Source: Nocardia sp. NBC_01329 (GTDB lineage: Bacteria; Actinomycetota; Actinomycetes; Mycobacteriales; Mycobacteriaceae). From it: 64,000 nt of DNA. Below are positions 23,711 through 31,319 of the stretch, in pieces. The position numbers and the translations under genes were made by a program. The notes under the pieces are model-generated. The model was not told the DNA's origin, ran no database searches, and worked only from the letters and a program-made list of their open reading frames with translations. The DNA is taken from assembly GCF_035956715.1 (NCBI RefSeq), contig NZ_CP108381.1, positions 682,001 through 746,000 of the forward strand, read 5' to 3'. Each line of letters opens with the position of its first letter. The first letter of the stretch is position 1.

Positions 23711-24423
23711 GCGGTACCGGTCAGGGATTGGACCGCGGAAACAACCGAGTCCGGATCCAAGGCATCGAGGATCTCATCGGGAGAGTGTTCCAGTAATTCG
23801 CTGTGCTTCATCCGGTGCGTTACGACGATAACCCGAAAGCCGGCATGCCGAGCACAATAGATATCGTTCGGAGCGTCACCTATAACCACAGTCTGCGAAA
23901 TGGAAAGCGGGCTTCCGAACTGGCTGAGATATCGGTCGGCGACAACAGCAGTCAGTTCCAGCCTGTCCCGGGAATCCGAGCCGTAAGCACCGAGGTCGAG
24001 TCGCAGGAGCGAATCCAGGCCGGCCACTCTCAGCTTGGCTTCTGCCGCATATCGCATGTTGCCGGTCAAGACGGTTTGAACGAACCCATGTTTGTCCAGT
24101 TCGGCGATCGACTCAGCCGCACCGGCATAGGCCGGTTGGTCTCGCGCCAGCTCTTCTTCGCCTTCTGACATCACCTTCGCGAGTTCGTTGTGGAAGCGAG
24201 CAACGCCGGCCTGCGCCAGTTCTTGCGGGATACCCGACGTAACAGCTGTTTCGACAACGATCGACTCGTCGGTGAACCCATGCACTCGCGCTGCCGGGAA
24301 AACCACATCGGGCTCCGCTAAAGCGTAAGTACGTGCGATAGCCCTTCGGAGCCATCTCAGGTCGGCAGGGATCAGGGTGCCGTCGATATCCCAGATGACG
24401 AGTTCCGGGCGTGCCGCAGTCAT
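23704..24423 (-). CDS. HAD-superfamily hydrolase (phosphatase)
   Basis: 239-residue HAD phosphatase. Motif I 'LVIWDIDGTLIPADLRW' (DxDGT, nucleophile Asp near residue 11), a helical cap, motif II 'VQTVLTGNMRYAAEAKL' (Thr), and motifs III/IV 'VVIGDAPNDIYCARHAGFRV' (GDxxND). It resembles phosphoglycolate-phosphatase-type members; the substrate is unknown. ATG 24423 (MTAARPEL) puts motif I at the normal distance; the frame opens 20 codons earlier. It ends over the 3' end of the XRE/TPR gene and may be part of the same functional cluster. Confidence 0.85.
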   Translation of the reverse strand: MTAARPELVIWDIDGTLIPADLRWLRRAIARTYALAEPDVVFPAARVHGFTDESIVVETAVTSGIPQELAQAGVARFHNELAKVMSEGEEELARDQPAYAGAAESIAELDKHGFVQTVLTGNMRYAAEAKLRVAGLDSLLRLDLGAYGSDSRDRLELTAVVADRYLSQFGSPLSISQTVVIGDAPNDIYCARHAGFRVIVVTHRMKHSELLEHSPDEILDALDPDSVVSAVQSLTGTAH

Positions 24424-24479
24424 GAGGGGATTCTGACAGACCCGATCAGAATCTACGAGGCTGCGGTGATCGATGGGAG

Positions 24480-24866
24480 TCACTTGTTGTGAGCGTTACG
24501 TCGCCAGAATGTCGGTAGCCACCAGTACAGCGTGGTGGGGTCGTCGGGCCAAGGCTGGCGGAGGCCGGTTCGAGGGTCTTCGAAGTGGTCGCGGGCGGGG
24601 TCGATGGGACGCCAGGCGGGGTCGAGTGGTTCGTCGGCTTCTGGGGATCGAGCGTGTGTGCGGCCGCGATCGTCGCAGGCGCTGAAGTCTCGATAGTTGC
24701 GCTGGGCTTCGACCAGTGAGATCCGGTTGGCTCCTCCGGGTATGGTCGGCCAGCGTAGCTGGACTCGGTCGTCTTCCCAGGTGCAGACCGAACAGATGTC
24801 GAATGAGCCGGGCGTCTCGTCGAACACGTGGTGTCCGCAGCTGGGACAGGGATAGCGGGTGCTCAC
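24480..24866 (-). CDS. CPCC-family cysteine-rich protein
   Basis: 128-residue small protein with a zinc-ribbon-like N-terminus: 'YPCPSCGHHVFDETPGSFDI' then 'CSVCTWEDDRVQLRWP', giving CPxC...CxxC metal ligands as in the Cys-rich CPCC family, followed by 'GGANRISLVEAQRNYRDF', the family's second conserved block. The C-terminus is Pro/Trp-rich and may be partly degenerate. GTG 24866 (MSTRYPCPSC) is preferred; the frame continues upstream without homology. Function unknown; such proteins are frequent near toxin and immunity loci. Confidence 0.8.
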   Translation of the reverse strand: MSTRYPCPSCGHHVFDETPGSFDICSVCTWEDDRVQLRWPTIPGGANRISLVEAQRNYRDFSACDDRGRTHARSPEADEPLDPAWRPIDPARDHFEDPRTGLRQPWPDDPTTLYWWLPTFWRRNAHNK

Positions 24867-24884
24867 CTGCCCAGTCTTGCAGGC

Positions 24885-24921
24885 GGCCCGGTTGTACGAG
24901 TAGCCCTTTCTCGTCATTCTG
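24885..24921 (-). pseudogene. scrap of a methyltransferase-like paralog
   Basis: About 37 bases closely match 21457-21493 inside the methyltransferase-like gene; in the shared frame both encode 'DEKGLLV'. Nothing else of the gene remains. It shows that a second copy of the 19-22 kb operon once lay here. Confidence 0.45.
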
Positions 24922-24961
24922 ATCAGGCAGGTGCGACCGTCGACTCCTCGCCCAGTAGTCG

Positions 24962-25122
24962 GACGGCCGCATCTTCCGCAACATGAGCCCGCCGAGTTTG
25001 CAGCATCGCTGGTGCGGCATCTCGACGCCGCGCACGTCGAGTCCGTGACGCCGTCGGGGCCGGGATTCCTCAACGTCACCGTCACCGATGCCGCGATCTG
25101 GTCGCACATCTCTGCCCGGTGA
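24962..25122 (+). pseudogene. arginyl-tRNA synthetase N-terminal fragment
   Basis: The plus strand reads 'HEPAEFAASLVRHLDAAHVE' followed by 'SVTPSGPGFLNVTVTDAAIW' and stops after 'SHISAR'. The pattern E-F/L-A..L...L......E..GPGFLN.....A is the N-terminal additional domain of ArgRS just before the catalytic domain. The catalytic HIGH and KMSK regions are absent. Probably a remnant of a second, accessory argS. Nothing recognisable lies between 25123 and 25184. Confidence 0.55.
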
Positions 25123-25184
25123 GGAATTTCGGGGAAGACCGGCCCGGCACCACACCTGCCAGCCGATTGTGTCGCAGCCCGCCC

Positions 25185-25600
25185 CTACTCGGACATCTGG
25201 AGCAGTGCGGGATAGCCGTCTGCGGTGATGCGGACACTGCTGGAGTATTCACCGGGCTGGAGCAGGTCGGGGGTGATGTAGGTTGCCCGCGCGATCTGAC
25301 CGTTTCTCAGGAAGACGAGAATGTTCCCTCGTTGCATGAACGTCTCGTCCATGTCGATCTTTCCCCCGACCTCGCGCTCGAGGTAGTCGCGGGAGACCGG
25401 CTGGTGCGACACATAAATGGAATCCCAGTCGCCGCCGGTCAGCTCATGCAGGCTGACCGATCCGCCGTTCTGGCGCAGTTCGGCCAGTTCGGCCGAAAGT
25501 GCCTGGTCTTCCTCCAAAGCAACCCTCCATCATCTGAACATGCGGTCAGCGCAACAACGGCGCACACCAGCAACGCGAGCAGGACCTTCTTAGCTGTCAT
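25185..25600 (-). pseudogene. lipoprotein gene split by a frameshift
   Basis: ATG 25600 opens a lipoprotein signal 'MTAKKVLLALLVCAVVALTA' then C-S-D-D-G, with the lipobox L-T-A-C. After about 27 codons the coding signal continues in another frame as 'ALSAELAELRQNGGSVSLHE', 'LTGGDWDSIYVSHQPVSRDY', ending 'DGYPALLQMSE' at 25185. One missing base around 25525 would restore a single ~138-residue lipoprotein. Alternatively the second part starts independently at TTG 25517, five bases after GGAGGG. No family is recognised for the body. Confidence 0.6.
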
Positions 25601-25741
25601 AGGTGCCGTAACTTTCGCCGTCGTTTCCCGGGTTGTATCCGCCCCGGGCGAGCAGGTCGTCGTGGAAGAGGTTCTCGGGTGTTTGTCACTTATTTCGAAC
25701 CCCGGCAGTGATGGGTAGCGGCGTGTGGATCGGCCGGGCTA

Positions 25742-25935
25742 CTACGTATGCGTGCCGGTGCGCCTGGCGAAGGCCAGCAGGCCCGGCAGCGTCGCAGCCT
25801 GCGGGTGTTGCAGCAAGTCTGCGGTGATCTTCTGGATGGGTCTGCGGTAGCGGACTTCGTCGGGAGCGGCTTGTTCGGCAGCCCGCAGTGCCCGGTAGCA
25901 CTGTTCGGGTTTGCCCCACTGGTGGAATGCGCGGG
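25742..25935 (-). pseudogene. C-terminal tail of an XRE/TPR-type regulator, cut by the IS island
   Basis: Minus-strand 'ARAFHQWGKPEQCYRALRAA', 'EQAAPDEVRYRRPIQKITAD', 'LLQHPQAATLPGLLAFARRT' is the typical C-terminus of actinobacterial HTH-TPR proteins. The coding sequence resumes across the 3.9-kb insertion at 29876-29914, where 'HRAKLAETTCLARAF' reads in frame once the island and one CTAG copy are removed. Upstream of that only a stop and unrelated sequence remain, so the gene was already truncated or has decayed since. Confidence 0.65.
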
Positions 25936-25996
25936 CTAGACGAGTAATTCCCAGGGGTGATCCTGGCTTGGTGCGGCCTGGTGCTTGTAAATATCA

Positions 25997-26021
25997 AGCG
26001 CGGCCTGCGGCAGGCCGCGCT
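25997..26021 (-). terminator. intrinsic terminator of the barstar gene
   Basis: AGCGCGGCCTG and CAGGCCGCGCT form a perfect 11-bp GC-rich stem with a 3-base loop, 18 bases after the barstar stop in its reading direction, followed by TGATATTTAC. Confidence 0.7.
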
Positions 26022-26039
26022 CAGGGGTCCACTCACCCG

Positions 26040-26330
26040 TCAGGCGAAGCGCACCGTGAGCCTCGCGTCCACCGGATTCGACACGTCCAGCTCGGCGGCT
26101 TCGATCAGCACGGAGGCGATCGCTTCGAACGCTTCAACACCCATCAGCTCCCGGCTGACCCCGGAGCTCTCCCAGACGATCTCGACCGGGCGTTCGACGT
26201 CCGTGGTCAGGCGGTCCCACAGGGCGTTCAGGTTGTGCCCGTAGTACGGACCGAAGTCCAGGGGGCCCGACAGAGCGTTGTGCAGGTCCGCATGGGTTCG
26301 GATCTGTGTCCCGTCGATGGTGGCGCGCAT
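26040..26330 (-). CDS. barstar-family ribonuclease inhibitor
   Basis: 96-residue barstar-like protein that would bind and block a barnase-type RNase. Order matches barstar: strand 1 'MRATIDGTQIRTHADLHNAL', 'DFGPYYGHNLNALWDRLTTD' (the conserved YYGxNLdALwD RNase-contact helix), 'RPVEIVWESS', the helix 'GVEAFEAIASVLIEAAE', and last strand 'ARLTVRF'. ATG 26330 gives the family length; the frame extends upstream into IS-like sequence. It lies inside the island between the left inverted repeat and IS982, with no barnase gene beside it. It could be an orphan immunity gene carried as cargo. Confidence 0.88.
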   Translation of the reverse strand: MRATIDGTQIRTHADLHNALSGPLDFGPYYGHNLNALWDRLTTDVERPVEIVWESSGVSRELMGVEAFEAIASVLIEAAELDVSNPVDARLTVRFA

Positions 26331-26441
26331 GGTCTTGCTTCCAGTTCGACAGTGGGTAGAAGCAGAGGTAATGGTCCGAAATAGGTTGGGCGGCAAGGTG
26401 TTGCGGCAAGAGGATCGAGCGAGGGTGTTCAAGATCGTGTT

Positions 26442-27365
26442 GTGACGAACGACATCAACACCCTCGCAACAGCACTCTATGTCAAGATCGACGACCTGTT
26501 GAAGGCCGCTCCCGACCTGGCACCGTGGCGTCCGGAGATCGGGTTCACGCCCCGGCTCAGCGACGCGGAGTTGGTGACGTTGTCGGTGATGCAGGCCCTG
26601 CTCGGGTTCACCTCCGAGGCCCGATGGTTACGGCACGCTCACGAGCACCTCACTCATCTGTTCCGGTACCTGCCCAAACAACCCGGCTACAACAAGCGGC
26701 TGCGGGATGCGGCCGCCCTGATCAAGAACGTGATCAGGGCACTGTCCGTCGATACGACGTTGTGGACCGACGATGTGTGGGTCATCGACTCCACACCGGT
26801 CGAGTGCGGCAGATCGAAGGAAACAGTGCGCCGCTCGGACCTGGCCGGATGGGCCGAATACGGCTACTGCGCCTCCCATTCCCGCTACTTCTGGGGCCTA
26901 CGCCTACATCTGGTCGCCACCCTCGGTGGGCTACCTGTCGGGTTCGCTTTGACCGGCGCGAAAGCCGATGAACGCGAAACCCTGCTCGACATCTTCCGGG
27001 CCGACCCACACCTGGTCGCGGACCGGCCCGAACAAACGCTGATCGGCGACAAGAACTACTTCGGTGCCGCATTCGAAACCCGCATCGCCGAAGCGGGCCT
27101 ACGACTGCTGCGTCCAACCCGAAAAGGTGAGACCACCACCCGACCCGGCACCCGACTGTTCAAGCCGCTACGACAAACCATCGAATCGATCAACCAAACC
27201 TTGAAAGGACAGCTCGACCTCGAACGCCACGGCGGCAAAACCCCAGCCGGAGTCACCGTCCGCGTCCTGCAACGACTCCTCGCCCTCACCGCTGCGATCT
27301 GGCACAATGAGGTGCCCGGCCCTCTCCGGACAGTGACCCCTGATAGGGCAGTGACGGAAATATGA
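26442..27365 (+). CDS. IS982-family transposase
   Basis: 307-residue DDE transposase. 'WVIDSTPVECGRSKETVRRS' carries the first Asp and the family's CGR block, 'RYFWGLRLHLVATLGGLPVG' the YFYG-like strand, 'TLIGDKNYFGAAFE' the second Asp, and 'LRQTIESINQTLKGQLDLER' the Glu with surrounding IxxxN. It appears full length. The start is GTG 26442. I could not define its own terminal inverted repeats in the flanks (26331-26441, 27366-27378). Confidence 0.88.
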   Translation: MTNDINTLATALYVKIDDLLKAAPDLAPWRPEIGFTPRLSDAELVTLSVMQALLGFTSEARWLRHAHEHLTHLFRYLPKQPGYNKRLRDAAALIKNVIRALSVDTTLWTDDVWVIDSTPVECGRSKETVRRSDLAGWAEYGYCASHSRYFWGLRLHLVATLGGLPVGFALTGAKADERETLLDIFRADPHLVADRPEQTLIGDKNYFGAAFETRIAEAGLRLLRPTRKGETTTRPGTRLFKPLRQTIESINQTLKGQLDLERHGGKTPAGVTVRVLQRLLALTAAIWHNEVPGPLRTVTPDRAVTEI

Positions 27366-27378
27366 GGGAAAATAGGTC

Positions 27379-27647
27379 GTGGCTCAGCAGCGGAAAAAGT
27401 ACTCACCAGAGTACAAGGACGAGGCCGTGAAAATGGTCCTGGAAAGTGACGGTCGTTCGATCGCGGCGGTCGCACGGGATCTGGGAATCAATTCCGGGAC
27501 GCTCACCAATTGGGTGGCGGCCTACCGGAAGAAGCACCCGGACGAGGAAGAGCCGCTCGCGATTTCGGAGCGAGCGCGGCTGCGTGAGTTGGAGCGGGAG
27601 AACCGTGAGCTCCGGATGAAGGCCGAGTTCCTGGAAAAAGCGGCCTT
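27379..27647 (+). pseudogene. IS3-family orfA, interrupted by IS30
   Basis: The IS3/IS911 orfA HTH protein starts at GTG 27379: 'KKYSPEYKDEAVKMVLESDG', 'VARDLGINSGTLTNWVAAYR', then a leucine-zipper 'RARLRELERENRELRMKAEF' and 'LEKAA'. At that point the IS30 element cuts it; the last codons (A-F-F-A-S-R-Q-Q, then TGA) resume at 28852 and overlap the orfB GTG. The present frame runs on into IS30 sequence to 27795 as a chimera. Confidence 0.85.
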
Positions 27648-28851
27648 AGATTCAACTGGTCAAGGCAACGCATTCGACGGGGGTGCGGTAGCCGAGGCAT
27701 TTACGTGGGCGGTTATTGAGCCGATCGGCGATGGCGTCGAGCTCGGCTTGAGTGAATGTCGCGAGATCAGTTTTCTTGGGGAGGTATTGGCGTAGTAGCT
27801 TGTTCGTGTTCTCGTTCGTTCCGCGCTGCCAGGGGCTGCGCGGGGCGGCGAAGAAAACCTCGACGCCGGCCGCGGTGGCGAACTTCTGATGGTCGGCCAT
27901 CTCCATGCCCCGATCCCAGGTCAGAGTACGTTTCATCTCGGTGGGTATGACGGTGTAGCGCTGGATAAGGGCGGCGGCGAGAGTCTCGGCGCGCCGGTCG
28001 GCGAGCTGCACGATCGTCAGGTGCCGGGTCTTGCGGCATACCAGGGTGGCGACCTGGCTGGTCTTCCCGCCGAGGATCAGATCACCCTCCAGATGTCCTG
28101 AAACACTGCGATTGTCGGCGGCCTCGGGTCGTTCATCGATGGGACGCGCACCGATGATCTGCGATCTCCACTGCCCTTTAACGCTGTGATGCTTGTTCTT
28201 TCGGATCGGCCTTCGGGTGCGCAGTGCGGTCTCGGCCAGATGTTTCGGGATGAGCTTCCATCTGCTGGTGTAGACGCTGCGGTAGATGGTCTCGTGGCTG
28301 ATCCGCATGTCGGAGTCGTCGGCGTGGTCCAGGGGCAGCCGCCGGGCGATCTGATCCGGTGACCACTCCAGCTGCAGCTTCTCCACAACATGCGCACGCA
28401 GCCGGGTATTACGTTCCAGCACACGCTGTTTCGGTCTGCGTCGGCGTTCCTCGGCACGATCCTGGGCGGCGAGGGCCCGGTAGGCGTCACGACCGCCGTT
28501 GCGGGCCACCTCGCGGCTGATCGTCGACGGCGGCCGTTCCAGTCTGACCGCGATGGCCCGTAATGACGTTCCACGGCTCAGCTCGCGCGAAATCGTCTCC
28601 CGCTCCTGCGCGTCGAGATGTCCGGCTCGCGGCCGGCGGGGAGCCGGGGCGATCCCGCCGTGGTACTTGAGCTGCGTGTAGACCGTCCCAGCGGCCACGT
28701 CCAGCGCCCGAGCGATCATGCTGATCGACTCCCCGGCCCGCCACCGCCGCCACAACTCCGCCTTTACCGCATCCGACATCCCCGGACGACCGACCCGTGC
28801 CACCAAACCCTCACTCCACCAGCACCGTTGCGTTGACCCGTTGATTCTAAG
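27648..28851 (-). mobile_element. IS30-family element inserted in IS3
   Basis: A 1.2-kb element with imperfect terminal inverted repeats (AGATTCAAC at 27648 against GTTGATTCT at 28840, similarity continuing about 23 bases). An 8-bp direct repeat GCGGCCTT flanks it (27640-27647 and 28852-28859), longer than the 2-3 bp usual for IS30. Confidence 0.85.
27652..28806 (-). CDS. IS30-family transposase
   Basis: 384 residues, full length. The N-terminal HTH ('LWRRWRAGESISMIARALDV') is followed by a second HTH ('ISRELSRGTSLRAIAVRLER', 'PPSTISREVARNGGRDAYRA') typical of IS30. In the DDE core, 'VSGHLEGDLILGGKTSQVAT' holds the first Asp, 'KRTLTWDRGMEMADHQKF' the second, and 'SPWQRGTNENTNKLLRQYLP' the Glu. 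The ATG lies close inside one inverted repeat and the stop inside the other. It appears intact, so the element may still be mobile. Confidence 0.92.
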   Translation of the reverse strand: MVARVGRPGMSDAVKAELWRRWRAGESISMIARALDVAAGTVYTQLKYHGGIAPAPRRPRAGHLDAQERETISRELSRGTSLRAIAVRLERPPSTISREVARNGGRDAYRALAAQDRAEERRRRPKQRVLERNTRLRAHVVEKLQLEWSPDQIARRLPLDHADDSDMRISHETIYRSVYTSRWKLIPKHLAETALRTRRPIRKNKHHSVKGQWRSQIIGARPIDERPEAADNRSVSGHLEGDLILGGKTSQVATLVCRKTRHLTIVQLADRRAETLAAALIQRYTVIPTEMKRTLTWDRGMEMADHQKFATAAGVEVFFAAPRSPWQRGTNENTNKLLRQYLPKKTDLATFTQAELDAIADRLNNRPRKCLGYRTPVECVALTS

Positions 28852-28877
28852 GCGGCCTTCTTCGCGAGCCGGCAGCA

Positions 28878-29759
28878 GTGAAATACGAATTCATCGCAGA
28901 ACTGGACGCGGAGAAGGCCTACTCTGTTGCCTTCATGTGCAGGAACCTGAGTGTGTCCAGATCGGGCTATTACGAATGGTGTACCCGACCGGCATCGGAG
29001 AACGAGAAATGGCGTGAAGAACTGAAACTGATGATCACCGCGATCTTCGACGACTCCCACGGCACCTACGGGCATCGGCGAGTCCACGCGGTGCTGATCT
29101 CCTCGGGCCACCAGGTCGACGATGACACCGTCCGCAAGCTGATGCGGGAGCTGGATCTGGTGCCGTGCCAGCCGAAACCATGGCGGCCGGTCACCACCGA
29201 CGCTGACATCGACCACCGGATCCCTGACCTCGTGGCCCGTGATTTCACCGCCACGGCGCCGGGTGAGAAGTTCGTCTCCGATATCACCTATATCCGGACG
29301 AAACAGGGATGGCTGTATTTGGTGACCGTGCTCGACTGCTACACGAAAATGGTGGCCGGCTGGTCGATGTCCGACCATTACCGCACCCCGTTGATCGCCG
29401 ACGCACTCGATATGACCGCTACCCGAATCGATATTCGACCGCGGGCGATATTCCACAGCGACCGCGGCTCGAATTACACCAGCTACGATTTCGGAAAGAA
29501 ACTGCGACAGATGAACATGCGGCAATCTGTCGGCCGCACGGGAGTATGCTGGGACAACAGCATGGCCGAATCGTTCTTCGGCACCCTCAAGAACGAATGG
29601 CTACATCGAATGACATTCGAAACACGGGATCAGGCACGGCGCGCAGTTGTGGAATACATCGAGACCTTCTACAATCGCAAACGTCTTCACTCGGGACTCG
29701 GCTACAAGGCGCCACTGCAGGTGCACGCCGATTACCTGAATCGGCAGACGGCAGCATGA
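28878..29759 (+). CDS. IS3-family transposase orfB
   Basis: 293-residue catalytic subunit of an IS3 element, normally made as an OrfAB fusion by frameshifting. An HTH_21 region 'SRSGYYEWCTRPASENEKWR' leads into 'DSHGTYGHRRVHAVL'. The DDE core is 'GEKFVSDITYIRTKQGWLYL' (D1), 'IFHSDRGSNYTSYDFGKKLR' (D2), and 'VCWDNSMAESFFGTLKNEWL' (E). The YIETFYNRKRLHSGLGYKAP ending is complete. Its GTG overlaps the reconstructed orfA stop (GTGA). The IS30 insertion separates it from its promoter and from orfA, so the element should be disabled in cis. Confidence 0.92.
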   Translation: MKYEFIAELDAEKAYSVAFMCRNLSVSRSGYYEWCTRPASENEKWREELKLMITAIFDDSHGTYGHRRVHAVLISSGHQVDDDTVRKLMRELDLVPCQPKPWRPVTTDADIDHRIPDLVARDFTATAPGEKFVSDITYIRTKQGWLYLVTVLDCYTKMVAGWSMSDHYRTPLIADALDMTATRIDIRPRAIFHSDRGSNYTSYDFGKKLRQMNMRQSVGRTGVCWDNSMAESFFGTLKNEWLHRMTFETRDQARRAVVEYIETFYNRKRLHSGLGYKAPLQVHADYLNRQTAA

Positions 29760-29930
29760 AATAGCCCTTCAGGCCGCTGTCCGGAATCTGCCGAGCCCCT
29801 CACAACGACAAGACCGGCGCACCTATACACCGATCACTCACCGCCTATGATCACTGACCCCTGGGAATTACTCGTCTAGGCAGGTGGTCTCGGCTAACTT
29901 CGCCCGGTGAAATGTCTGTCAGGTGCGAAG

Positions 29931-31199
29931 TCAGCTAGGTGGCCACGGGTCGCCGGTCGGCCAGGTGGGCGGAAGGTTGAAGAAGTCGGAGGATGACACC
30001 GGAGCGGGAGACTTGGTTAGTCCCTGACCGTTGAACACTACCTGTGGCCACGGTAATCCCAGATTATCTGCGAGCGGGTGCGACGGACTCGGATGCCTCC
30101 ACAGTGTTGCTTCTGCCTGGAGGACATGATGGGGCATGAGTTGATTTACGAGGAGGACAGCCGAAGTCTGGTGATGAATCCACGTGGAAGGAACGCCGAA
30201 ATAACCATTCGAGTCGCGAGTGATGACAACATTTTCGTAGCCGGATCTTTCTGTCAAGTCTATTTGCATGACCTCGTTTCCATATAACGCATTTGTGGTA
30301 TGCCAGTGATCCGAGTCGATCATGTACATTCCGACCGCTATTATGAAGGGTGCATCAAGATTGCCGTAGGCCTTGTGCTTTTCGCTGATTGCGGACATTA
30401 TCTTCGGCGCTTCGTCTATTCTTTGCGCTCCATAGTGGCCATAAACACCGATCGCTTGCTCATGTGCTCCCCTTTTGTGAACGGGCTTGGGCATGGCCTT
30501 TACTGTGAGGCTCCAGCTACCGAGCGAGAAGGTTTCTATCGGCCATTCTGCAGCGTCACCGCATTTTTCGGGATCTAGGCTAGATAGCCACTTCTCGATT
30601 TGCTTTCGCAGCCTGGCAGCCGGTGCCGGCCCGTCGTCTTCATCGAGATTGACGATCCAGAGGAAGAAGTAGTCGTTCTTGATGGCGTTCACGGCATCGA
30701 AAAGAGCTTCACTGCGACGCATCTTTCCGATACTGTGTTTGCTCGCCCCGGGGCAGATTGCCTCCAAAAAGAATCTGGTTCCATCTCGCTCGGCATGGAA
30801 GTCCGGGCGTCGAGTGGTGTGAAGTACCTCCGGGTGAATTGTAACATTGAACCCTGCTCGCACGAGAGACTCGTGAAGGTATAGTTCAAGAAATGCGCTG
30901 CGGAACTGGTAGTCGTCATTGGATCGAATTCTTGTTCTCAGTTCTCGGTACTCGGCCTCATTCGGAATATGGTTGATCCATTCTTGAATAAGGTCTCTGG
31001 TCTTGTCCCAGAACTCGCCGTGAACTCGATTTAGAAAAACGAACAAAGGTTCGCCGTGATTGGAGGGCGTCGAATCGGATCTCACGACCGAATCGAAAAC
31101 CAGTTCAAGGTTCCGGGGACCCCCGCGCTCCGGTGCGTGCCAAGCCGTCATGCAGATATTTTGCCCGGTTGGTCTGACTACGCCAAGTGGGGTCACCAT
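29931..31199 (-). CDS. AT-richer hypothetical protein, possible PD-(D/E)XK-like nuclease
   Basis: 422-residue soluble protein with clearly lower GC and more A/T-ending codons than its neighbours, a sign of transfer. Around residues 120-155, 'LYLHESLVRAGFNVTIHPEV' then 'TRRPDFHAERDGTRFFLEAI' has the helix, D-F and strand-Glu order of PD-(D/E)XK enzymes, but the expected Lys after Glu-x is absent ('EAIC'), so catalysis is doubtful. The rest ('YGHYGAQRIDEAPKIMSAIS', 'DAPFIIAVGMYMIDSDHWHT') is unrecognised. ATG 31199 has no clear RBS; ATG 31151 (MTAWHAPERG) is a good alternative. It stands next to the IS island with no partner. The 120 bases to its right show nothing. Confidence 0.6.
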   Translation of the reverse strand: MVTPLGVVRPTGQNICMTAWHAPERGGPRNLELVFDSVVRSDSTPSNHGEPLFVFLNRVHGEFWDKTRDLIQEWINHIPNEAEYRELRTRIRSNDDYQFRSAFLELYLHESLVRAGFNVTIHPEVLHTTRRPDFHAERDGTRFFLEAICPGASKHSIGKMRRSEALFDAVNAIKNDYFFLWIVNLDEDDGPAPAARLRKQIEKWLSSLDPEKCGDAAEWPIETFSLGSWSLTVKAMPKPVHKRGAHEQAIGVYGHYGAQRIDEAPKIMSAISEKHKAYGNLDAPFIIAVGMYMIDSDHWHTTNALYGNEVMQIDLTERSGYENVVITRDSNGYFGVPSTWIHHQTSAVLLVNQLMPHHVLQAEATLWRHPSPSHPLADNLGLPWPQVVFNGQGLTKSPAPVSSSDFFNLPPTWPTGDPWPPS

Positions 31200-31319
31200 C
31201 TACTAGATAGTTATCGGACGGCGCTGGCGCCGAACGCGGGTGGTCCGGTGAGTTTAGCGGCCTCAGTTTCGATCTGAGAGACGTGGTGGTGGATCAAGCG
31301 CGAAGGCTCGGTGCGTGAA

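Larger units (their letters stand above)
25940..29875. mobile_element. insertion island with 19-bp perfect terminal inverted repeats
   Basis: ACGAGTAATTCCCAGGGGT at 25940-25958 is perfectly inverted at 29857-29875. Both are flanked by CTAG (25936-25939, 29876-29879), a 4-bp target duplication, and removal of the island rejoins a TPR reading frame. The right end follows an IS3-family orfB, so the ends probably belong to that IS3 element. Its left part also contains a barstar gene and an IS982 transposase, so the element either carries cargo or was itself invaded. An IS30 element interrupts orfA. Confidence 0.8.

Noticed and set aside
26442..29759. IS982 and IS3 genes as one composite operon
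   Set aside because: They belong to different transposase families with separate ends; co-orientation is incidental.
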